Origin: Spirochaeta thermophila DSM 6578
GTDB lineage: Bacteria; Spirochaetota; Spirochaetia; Winmispirales; Winmispiraceae
NCBI RefSeq assembly: GCF_000184345.1
Contig: NC_017583.1
Coordinates: 682,001-746,000 of the forward strand
DNA: 64,000 nt
Reading direction: 5' to 3'
The number at the start of each line of letters is the position of its first letter. Within the stretch, counting starts at the first letter, position 1. Under the pieces are notes generated by a model that worked only from the letters and a program-made list of their open reading frames with translations, did not search any database and had not been told where the DNA came from. Below are positions 58,032 through 64,000 of the stretch, one piece after another. The position numbers and the translations under genes are program-made.

Positions 58032-59262
58032 GTTCGCATCGGACGGGGATGCCCTCGACCTGGAGGCCTGCCTCTCGAGGGGCGGGTTCATGGGGCTGCG
58101 TCAGGCCCTCGCCCGCACCCCTGCAAAGGTGATCGCCGAGGTCAAGGCTTCGGGCCTCCGGGGAAGGGGTGGAGCCGGGTTCCCCACCGGGGTGAAGTGG
58201 GAGAGTGTGCAGCGGCACAAGGAGCCCTACGTGGTGGCCAACGCCGACGAGGGCGAGCCCGGAACCTTCAAGGACCGGTACATCATGGAGCACGCACCGT
58301 ACCTCCTCATCGAGGGGATGACCATCGCGGGGTATGCGGTGGGAGCCAGGCGCGGGTTCATCTACATACGTGGCGAGTATCCTGCCATCGCCAAAGGGCT
58401 CATCAAGGCGGTGGAGGAAGCGAGAAAGCACCACTTCCTTGGAGAAAAGATACTCGGCTCTGACTACTCATTCGACATTTCCATCAAGCTGGGAGGTGGC
58501 TCCTATGTGGTGGGGGACGAGACCGCGCTCCTCAACTCCCTCATGGGGAACCGAGGCTACCCCATGATGAAGCCTCCCTATCCCACCGAGGAGGGCCTGT
58601 GGGGCCACCCCACCCTGGTGAACAATGTGGAGACCCTCGCCTACGTGCCTGCAGTCTTCACCAAGGGAGCGTCGTGGTTCACGCAGATCGGTCCCGAGCA
58701 CTCGCCCGGGCTCAAGCTCTTCTGCGTGAGCGGTGACGTCCACGCTCCGGGCCTCTACGAGTTGCCCATGGGGGTGCCGCTTCACGACCTCCTCGAGGCC
58801 GCCGGAGGGGTGAAGGGGACGCTCAAGGCGGTGCAGATCGGGGGTACCGCAGGCCCGGTGTATGACGATCGGGCGCTCTCCTTCCCCCTCGACTACGATT
58901 CACTCAGGGCCGAGGGAGGGGCCCTCGGCTCGGGTGCCGTGGTGGTGATGAATCACACCCGCAACATGGCCGAGTTCCTCGAGGTGACCACCCGTTTCTT
59001 CTCCGAGGAGTCGTGCGGCCAGTGTTTCCCCTGCAGGTACGGCACGCGTCAGCTCGAGTTCATGGCGCGCAACATCATGATGGGAAAGGGCAAGGAGGAG
59101 TACCTGGACGAGATGCGGGATATCGTCGCAACCATGACCGTGGCCTCGTTCTGTCCGTTCGGCAAGTCGGTGGCCCTTCCCGTGGGGAACGTGCTGGACC
59201 TCTTCGGTGACGAGATCCGCACGTTCATCGCACACCAGCGCTACGTGAAGGAGGCCGGATGA
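58006..59262 (+). CDS. hydB: NuoF-like NADH/FMN subunit of the [FeFe]-hydrogenase, short form
   Basis: A 418-residue flavoprotein of the NuoF/HydB family. NADH and FMN loops: LRGRGGAGFPTGVKW near residue 51, NADEGEPGTFKDR, and GGGSYVVGDETALLNS-like glycine loop. The [4Fe-4S] ligands are in ESCGQCFPCRYG and the later SFCPFG. Compared with electron-bifurcating HydB of Thermotoga (about 600 residues) it lacks the N-terminal [2Fe-2S] thioredoxin-like part and the C-terminal ferredoxin part. It oxidises or reduces NAD(H). It overlaps hydC and hydA. ATG 58006 has GGAGGGGGTGG upstream. Confidence 0.94.
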   Translation: MNHARFILEFASDGDALDLEACLSRGGFMGLRQALARTPAKVIAEVKASGLRGRGGAGFPTGVKWESVQRHKEPYVVANADEGEPGTFKDRYIMEHAPYLLIEGMTIAGYAVGARRGFIYIRGEYPAIAKGLIKAVEEARKHHFLGEKILGSDYSFDISIKLGGGSYVVGDETALLNSLMGNRGYPMMKPPYPTEEGLWGHPTLVNNVETLAYVPAVFTKGASWFTQIGPEHSPGLKLFCVSGDVHAPGLYELPMGVPLHDLLEAAGGVKGTLKAVQIGGTAGPVYDDRALSFPLDYDSLRAEGGALGSGAVVVMNHTRNMAEFLEVTTRFFSEESCGQCFPCRYGTRQLEFMARNIMMGKGKEEYLDEMRDIVATMTVASFCPFGKSVALPVGNVLDLFGDEIRTFIAHQRYVKEAG

Positions 59263-61052
59263 TGGCAAGACAAGCCAAGACGGTGACCATCACCATAAAC
59301 GGCACACCCCTGCAGGTGGAGGAGGGCACGCTCCTCGTGGAAGCTGCCTCACGGGCCGACGTGGAGATCCCCACCCTCTGCTACCATGAGGATCTCTCGC
59401 CGCGGGGTATCTGCGGCATCTGCCTGGTGAAGGTGAACGGCGAGTACGTGCGTTCCTGTATCACGCGGGTCCAGGAGGGCATGGAGGTGGTCACCTCCGA
59501 CCCGGTCATCAGGGAGACGAGGCGGAAGATCCTCGAGCTCATCCTCGCGACACACCCCGACGACTGTCTCAAGTGCATCAAGCACGGTAAGTGCGAGCTC
59601 CAGGATCTCGCAGAGCGGCTCGAAGTCAGGAGCATCCCCTACGACAAGTACGAGCGTGGGCTCCCGGTAGACCGCACCTCGCCGAGCATCGTGCGCGACA
59701 TGAACAAGTGTATAGGGTGCGGCCGGTGCATCGAAGTGTGCCACAACGTGCAGTCGGTGGGCGCCATATTCTTCCACCACAGGGGATCGCACACCATCGT
59801 GGCGAACGCCGCAGGCCAGACCATGGGGACGAGCGTGTGCGTGGCGTGTGGTCAGTGCGTGGTCTACTGCCCGGTGGGCGCGCTCTACGAGAAGGAGGCA
59901 GTGGAGCGGGTGTGGGAGGCCCTCGCCGATCCGGAGAAGGTGGTGGTGGCACAGATCGCCCCTGCGGTGCGCGTGGCCCTCGGCGAGGAGTTCGGGATGA
60001 AGCCAGGCGAGCTGGTGATCGGCAAGATCTACGCCGCGCTCCGAAGGCTCGGGGTGGACTACGTGTTCGACACCAACTTCAGCGCCGATCTCACCATCAT
60101 GGAAGAGGGCACGGAGTTCCTCCACCGGCTCGAGAAGGGGGAGCGCCTCCCCCTCATCACCAGCTGCAGTCCGGGCTGGATAAAGTTCGCCGAGACCTAC
60201 TATCCCGACCTGTTGCCGCACCTTTCCACCTGCAAGTCGCCCCAGCAGATGATGGGTGCGGTGGTGAAGACCTACTTCGCCCAGGCGAAAGGGATCCCGC
60301 CTTCCAGGATCGTCTCGCTCTCCGTCATGCCGTGTACGGCCAAGAAGTTCGAGGCCCAGCGTGAGGAGATGCGTGACAGTGGGTTCTGGGACGTGGATAT
60401 CGTACTCACCACCAGGGAGCTCGCCCGGATGATCCGTCAGGCGGGCATCCGCTTCGATCAACTCAAGGAAGAGCCCGCCGATCCGGTGCTCTCCTCGTAT
60501 TCCGGTGCCGCCACCATATTCGGTGCCACGGGCGGTGTGATGGAGGCGGCCCTGCGCACGGCCTACGAGCTCAAGACCGGCAAGAGCCTCCCGAGAGTGG
60601 AGTTCGCCCAGGTGAGAGGAGTGAAGGGGGTGAAGGAGGCGGTCATAGAGCTGAACGGTACGCAGATCAGAGTGGCCGTGGCCCATGGGCTGTCGAACGC
60701 GAGGAAGGTCCTCGATAGGGTGCGCGAGGCGAAGGAGAGAGGGGAGCCTCTTCCCTACCACTTCATCGAGGTGATGGCCTGTCCCGGCGGGTGTGTGGGA
60801 GGGGGAGGCCAGCCGCTCCCGAGTCCGCTCAAGAAGCGCGAGGAACGGCTCATGGGACTCTACGCCGAGGACGGCGCCCTCTCTGTGCGCAAATCGCACG
60901 AGAACCCGGAGGTCCGGGCCCTCTACGAGCACTTTCTCAAGGAGCCCAACGGCGAACTCCCGCACACCCTGCTCCACACCCACTACGAACCACGCGATCC
61001 TTACCGGCTCAGGAAGAGCCCTTTACGGGAACAGGTGAGTACGCCGGAATAA
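59259..61052 (+). CDS. hydA: [FeFe]-hydrogenase catalytic subunit
   Basis: A 597-residue [FeFe]-hydrogenase. In order: N-terminal [2Fe-2S] domain with CYHEDLSPRGICGICLVKV, the His-ligated [4Fe-4S] segment HPDDCLKCIKHGKCELQ, two [4Fe-4S] clusters (CIGCGRCIEVC and CVACGQCVVYCP), and the H-cluster domain with motifs L1 TSCSPGW (Cys about 303), L2 MPCTAKKFE and L3 EVMACPGGCVGGGGQP. All are canonical, so it is a true H2-evolving or H2-oxidising enzyme and not a sensory type. No C-terminal [2Fe-2S] domain. ATG 59259 or the next ATG at 59262 fits the AAGGAGG site. Maturases HydE, HydF and HydG are not in the window. Confidence 0.97.
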   Translation: MMARQAKTVTITINGTPLQVEEGTLLVEAASRADVEIPTLCYHEDLSPRGICGICLVKVNGEYVRSCITRVQEGMEVVTSDPVIRETRRKILELILATHPDDCLKCIKHGKCELQDLAERLEVRSIPYDKYERGLPVDRTSPSIVRDMNKCIGCGRCIEVCHNVQSVGAIFFHHRGSHTIVANAAGQTMGTSVCVACGQCVVYCPVGALYEKEAVERVWEALADPEKVVVAQIAPAVRVALGEEFGMKPGELVIGKIYAALRRLGVDYVFDTNFSADLTIMEEGTEFLHRLEKGERLPLITSCSPGWIKFAETYYPDLLPHLSTCKSPQQMMGAVVKTYFAQAKGIPPSRIVSLSVMPCTAKKFEAQREEMRDSGFWDVDIVLTTRELARMIRQAGIRFDQLKEEPADPVLSSYSGAATIFGATGGVMEAALRTAYELKTGKSLPRVEFAQVRGVKGVKEAVIELNGTQIRVAVAHGLSNARKVLDRVREAKERGEPLPYHFIEVMACPGGCVGGGGQPLPSPLKKREERLMGLYAEDGALSVRKSHENPEVRALYEHFLKEPNGELPHTLLHTHYEPRDPYRLRKSPLREQVSTPE

Positions 61053-61070
61053 AAACGTTCACTTCCACTC

Positions 61071-61107
61071 CAGGGGAGGTCGATGCGTCGGCCTCCCCTG
61101 CCTTTAT
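61071..61107 (+). terminator. terminator after hydA
   Basis: CAGGGGAGG (61071-61079) and CCTCCCCTG (61092-61100) pair as a 9-bp stem with a 12-base loop, followed by CCTTTAT. Confidence 0.6.
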
Positions 61108-61143
61108 GGTCGGTTGGTGCCTCAAGGAACTGTTTCGGGGTGC

Positions 61144-61172
61144 TTGACAGAGAAAGCGGGATGCGATAATGT
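61144..61172 (+). promoter_or_regulatory. feoAB promoter
   Basis: TTGACA (61144-61149) with TAATGT (61167-61172) 17 bp on, or the better hexamer GATAAT (61165-61170) 15 bp on. The operator-like dyad at 61170-61187 overlaps its downstream edge. Confidence 0.6.
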
Positions 61173-61187
61173 TTTAACGATAAAACA
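61170..61187 (+). promoter_or_regulatory. dyad at the feoAB promoter, probable metalloregulator site
   Basis: TGTTTTA (61170-61176) and TAAAACA (61181-61187) are exact complements around ACGA. It covers the predicted transcription start; the DtxR-family protein encoded at the end of the same operon is the likely binder. Confidence 0.62.
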
Positions 61188-61218
61188 AAAAGTTGAAGTT
61201 GAAACTCGAGGAGGAACC

Positions 61219-61539
61219 ATGCCGCGATTCGGGTACCGACACAGGCACGGGAGGATGCACCATCTGGGGATGCCCCTCCCGCTCGAAGAGGCGGATCCGG
61301 GTGGCACCGTGACCCTCTCCCGGCTCAGGGAGGGGGAGAAGGCCGTGGTGGTGGGATTCAAGGGCGGTCCCGGCCCGTACAGACGCAAGCTCCTCGCCAT
61401 GGGATTCATCCCCGGGACCCCCATCGCCGTGAAACGGAGGGCCCCGCTCGGCGACCCCGTGGAGGTGGAGCTGAGAGGGTACCTCGTCTCGGTGCGAAGG
61501 GATGAGGCGGAGATCCTTCTTCTGAGGAGGGCCTCATGA
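61219..61539 (+). CDS. feoA: FeoA-type protein with His-rich N-terminus
   Basis: A 106-residue SH3-like FeoA protein. The domain spans about residues 30-105 (TLSRLREGEKAVVVGF, then LLAMGFIPGTPIAVKRRAPLGDPVEVELRG, typical of FeoA). The first 20 residues are rich in His and Arg (RHRHGRMHH), which is not part of the usual domain and could bind metal. FeoA assists FeoB in ferrous iron uptake. ATG 61219 follows GAGGAGGAACC. It overlaps feoB by four bases. Confidence 0.93.
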   Translation: MPRFGYRHRHGRMHHLGMPLPLEEADPGGTVTLSRLREGEKAVVVGFKGGPGPYRRKLLAMGFIPGTPIAVKRRAPLGDPVEVELRGYLVSVRRDEAEILLLRRAS

Positions 61540-63779
61540 GGACCTATACCTGCGCCCTCATCGGTACCCCGAACACCGGGAAGACATCGATCTTCAACGC
61601 CATCACCAACCGCACCGAATACATAGGGAACTGGCCGGGGGTGACCATCGAACGGACCGACGGCATCCTCACCACCGTGTATCAGGGGGAGGACGTCCGT
61701 CTGAGGATCGTGGATCTCCCGGGGATCTACCACCTGGGGAGTTCCGCCCCCGAGGAGAGGGTGGCCTTCGAGTTCTTCCTTAATGAAAAGGTGGATCTCG
61801 TCATCAACGTGATGGACGGGCTCTCCCTGCAGAAGAATCTCTACCTCACCCTCCAGCTCCTCGAGGAGGGGCTTCCCGTGCACGTGGTGATCACCAAGAA
61901 GGATCTCCTGGAACAGAACGGGATCCGGATCTCCCCAGAGGTCCTCTCGCGGCGTCTCGGGGTGCCGGTCTCCCTGGTGAACTCCCACAGCAGGGAGGAC
62001 GCCCGTCTCCTGGTGGACTCCCTCGTCCAGTCCTGCCTCTCCCCTCCCTCGCCGCCCCGTCCCGTCACCTATGACGAGGCGGTGGAGGAGTGGCTCTCCC
62101 GGTGGCAACACGAGCTCTCGTTCCTCGGGATCCCGTCCCCCCGTCTGCGCACCCTTCTGCTCCTCTTCCTGGAAGGCGAGGAGGCGCTCTTCTCCCTCCA
62201 TCCCTCGCTTCGTGAGAGGAAGGCCGAACTCGCAGAGAGCAGGACCCGGCTTGAGGCGCGCGTGGGCGAGGACCTCGACATGTACCTCGCACGGCGACGC
62301 TACGAGGAGATCGAATCGATCCTCAAGGAGGCGCACGAGGCCGCAGAAAAGCTCACCCTCACCGAGAGGATCGACCGGGTGGTCCTCCACAAGGTGTGGG
62401 GGATCCCGATCTTCTGGGCCGTGCTCTTCCTGCTCTTCTGGGCCACCACCTCCTTCGGAGGGGTCTTCATCGACTTTTTCGACGGGATCTTCCAGATCCT
62501 GGCCGTGGACCTCCCGCTCTACGGGCTCTCACGGATAGGCGCAGGCCCCTTCGTACAGACCCTCGTGGAGGGGGTTGGCACGGGTATCCAGACCGTGGCC
62601 ACGTTCGTCCCCATCATCTACATCCTCTTCTTCCTCCTCACGATCCTCGAGGACTGCGGGTACATGGCGCGGGCCGCGTTCGTGGCCGATAGGGGCATGA
62701 GAGGGTTGGGGCTTTCGGGAAAGGCCTTCGTCCCGCTCCTCCTTGGATTCGGGTGTACCGTGAGCTCGGTCCTCGCCACCCGGACCCTGGAGAGTCGCAA
62801 GGAGCGGCTGCTCACCATCTTCATGGCGCCGCTCATGTCCTGCGGCGCCCGGCTCCCGGTCTACGTGATCTTCGCGGCGGCGCTCTTCCCCCGAACCGCC
62901 GGGCTCGTGGTCTTCTCCCTCTACTTCGTGGGGATCGTCCTCGCGGTGGGCACCGGGCTCCTCTTCAAGCACACCCTTTTCAAGGCCGAGCGCACCCCTC
63001 TGGTGATGGAGCTTCCGCCCTATCACCTCCCGAACATGTCCCTGGTCCTCAAGATCACCTGGATCAGGTTCTCCGCCTACATCAAGCGGGCGGGCATCAC
63101 CATTACCACCGCGGTGTTCATCCTCTCGCTCCTCAATGCGGTGGTCATCGAGAATGGCAGGGTCTCGTTCGAGAGCGGATCGCCGGATTCGCTCCTCATC
63201 CGGACGGGCAAAGCCATCACAGCGGTCTTCGAGCCCATGGGCGTGGAAGAGGAGAACTGGCCGGCGGTGGCGGGACTGTTCACCGGCCTCTTCGCCAAGG
63301 AGACCATCATCGGTACCCTTCAGGCCATGTACGGTATCGAAGCGGAGGAGGAGGCGGAGGAGCCCTTCTCCCTCCAGGTGGCCCTCTCGGGCCTTGTCGA
63401 TGCGGGGAGGGCCCTCCTGAGAGGCTTGTATGAGCTGCTCGTGCCTTCTCCCGGAGGGGAGGAGGAAGCGGGAGGATTCTCGCTCGTGCGGGAACGCTTC
63501 ACCCCGGCGGCCGCCTATGCCTATCTCCTCTTCGTCCTCATCTACTCGCCGTGTGTGGCAGCCCTCTCGGCGATCCTCCAGCAGGCGGGAGTGGGGACCA
63601 TGCTCGCGAACGCGGGCTACCTCACCCTCCTCGCATGGATCATCGCAACCCTCTACTTCCAGGTGGTGGAGGGCGGGAGCCTCCTGTGGCTCGGGGTCGC
63701 GGGAGGACTCCTCCTCGGCCTGATGGTCGTCCTCTACCTTGTGGGAAGGAGCACACGATCGAAGGAGGCTGTCTCATGA
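61536..63779 (+). CDS. feoB: ferrous iron transporter FeoB
   Basis: A 747-residue FeoB: cytoplasmic G domain, a helical GDI-like spacer and a membrane part with about eleven helices. G1 is GTPNTGKTS, the G2 Thr is in NWPGVTIERT, G3 is DLPG. The G4 motif reads TKKD in place of the usual NKxD, a change that could alter guanine specificity. The membrane part has the two Gate motifs with Cys: GFGCTVSSV and CGARLPVYVIFAAALF, and GLFAKETIIGT. It imports Fe2+ across the inner membrane. ATG 61536 overlaps feoA (ATGA), and its stop overlaps the DtxR-type gene (ATGA). Confidence 0.96.
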   Translation: MRTYTCALIGTPNTGKTSIFNAITNRTEYIGNWPGVTIERTDGILTTVYQGEDVRLRIVDLPGIYHLGSSAPEERVAFEFFLNEKVDLVINVMDGLSLQKNLYLTLQLLEEGLPVHVVITKKDLLEQNGIRISPEVLSRRLGVPVSLVNSHSREDARLLVDSLVQSCLSPPSPPRPVTYDEAVEEWLSRWQHELSFLGIPSPRLRTLLLLFLEGEEALFSLHPSLRERKAELAESRTRLEARVGEDLDMYLARRRYEEIESILKEAHEAAEKLTLTERIDRVVLHKVWGIPIFWAVLFLLFWATTSFGGVFIDFFDGIFQILAVDLPLYGLSRIGAGPFVQTLVEGVGTGIQTVATFVPIIYILFFLLTILEDCGYMARAAFVADRGMRGLGLSGKAFVPLLLGFGCTVSSVLATRTLESRKERLLTIFMAPLMSCGARLPVYVIFAAALFPRTAGLVVFSLYFVGIVLAVGTGLLFKHTLFKAERTPLVMELPPYHLPNMSLVLKITWIRFSAYIKRAGITITTAVFILSLLNAVVIENGRVSFESGSPDSLLIRTGKAITAVFEPMGVEEENWPAVAGLFTGLFAKETIIGTLQAMYGIEAEEEAEEPFSLQVALSGLVDAGRALLRGLYELLVPSPGGEEEAGGFSLVRERFTPAAAYAYLLFVLIYSPCVAALSAILQQAGVGTMLANAGYLTLLAWIIATLYFQVVEGGSLLWLGVAGGLLLGLMVVLYLVGRSTRSKEAVS

Positions 63780-64000
63780 GACAAGAGGATCTCACCTCAC
63801 GGATGGAAGACTACCTGGAGGCCATCTACGTGCTCGCGAAGACCAAGCGGGTGGCCCGGGTGCGGGACATCGCCGAGGCCCTCGGCGTGTCCCGCTCCAC
63901 GGTCTCCAACACCCTCCATACCCTCTCGGATAAGGGGTTCATCGAGTATGCGCCGTACGACATCATCAGTCTCACCGAGGAAGGGGAAGAGGCCGCCAAG
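63776..64000 (+). CDS. DtxR/MntR-family metalloregulator, N-terminal part (runs off window)
   Basis: The first 75 codons encode the winged-helix domain of a DtxR/MntR-family repressor: SRMEDYLEAIYVLAKTKR at the start, RVRDIAEALGVSRSTVSNTL as helix-turn-helix, and SDKGFIEYAPYDIISLTEEG as wing. These proteins bind DNA when loaded with Fe2+ or Mn2+. ATG 63776 has GAAGGAGG upstream and overlaps the feoB stop by four bases, so it is the third gene of the feo operon. It likely controls the dyad at 61170-61187 and possibly the palindrome at 53443-53462. The metal-binding and dimer domains are beyond the window edge. Confidence 0.92.
   Translation, partial: MRQEDLTSRMEDYLEAIYVLAKTKRVARVRDIAEALGVSRSTVSNTLHTLSDKGFIEYAPYDIISLTEEGEEAAK

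Overview
The window is about 64 kb of GC-rich bacterial chromosome, almost fully coding, with short intergenic gaps and clear Shine-Dalgarno sites at most genes. The gene set (arginine decarboxylase, SUF Fe-S assembly, a trimeric [FeFe]-hydrogenase, FeoAB, lipoproteins with spirochaete-like lipoboxes, a RarA/unknown-domain fusion) fits an anaerobic, probably thermophilic, GC-rich spirochaete of the Spirochaeta (Winmispira) thermophila type. That placement is an inference from gene content. No rRNA, CRISPR array or phage is visible. No gap exceeds about 250 bases.

Layout. 1-1.8 kb: 5' part of speA (minus) divergent from a pair of half-size chromate-type transporters. 1.9-7.9 kb: a complete SUF operon (Rrf2 regulator, DUF59, sufC, sufB, sufD, Rieske protein, sufS, sufU) behind a promoter with a perfect 14+14 bp inverted repeat. 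7.8-11.2 kb: a sigma-like DNA-binding protein, an NrnA-type phosphoesterase, a small exported protein and an SDR oxidoreductase. 11.2-16.8 kb: protein quality control operon tig-clpP-clpX-lon. 16.8-17.5 kb: five tRNAs in two transcription units. 17.5-22.2 kb: RarA fusion protein, a Fic-like protein, a Na/Pi cotransporter and tRNA-Ala. 22.3-23.6 kb: an IS256/Mutator-type insertion sequence with 9-bp target duplications, inserted in a palindrome, whose transposase frame has no stop and runs into argF. 23.7-28.2 kb: argF, alr, a GntR regulator, aroC and aroK. 28.2-35.2 kb: a clostripain-type lipoprotein with InlB-like repeats, a methyltransferase/ATP-grasp fusion, an anion permease and a phosphatidyltransferase. 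35.2-43.5 kb: alcohol dehydrogenase, flavodoxin, exported protein, MarR-controlled heterodimeric ABC exporter, and a divergent PadR-controlled MFS exporter. 43.6-46.1 kb: cupin plus DUF1858/DUF438/hemerythrin/PAS protein downstream of a CRP/FNR-like palindrome, and a PPC-domain protein. 46.3-53.3 kb: a solute uptake and catabolism cluster (orphan TRAP binding protein, M24-like protein without metal ligands, TctCBA, Gfo/Idh/MocA oxidoreductase, GntR). 53.4-56 kb: zinc/manganese ABC transporter with a metalloregulator-type operator. 56-61 kb: malic enzyme and hydCBA hydrogenase. 61.1-64 kb: feoA-feoB-dtxR, running off the window.

How the parts work together. Iron-sulfur assembly, iron uptake, metal ABC uptake and the Fe-S-rich hydrogenase form a metal and redox theme. 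Each metal locus has a recognisable dyad over or next to its promoter. The DtxR-family gene at the right edge is the natural candidate regulator for feoAB and perhaps for the metal ABC transporter. Several genes (aroK, the exported protein at 37.8 kb, rarA, the Fic-like gene, pgsA) have a -10-like hexamer only 6-8 bases before the start codon and mostly no Shine-Dalgarno, suggesting a class of leaderless mRNAs. The most unusual items are the in-frame transposase-argF fusion created by an insertion into a palindrome, the M24-like protein lacking metal ligands inside a hybrid TRAP/TTT cluster, and several uncommon domain fusions.
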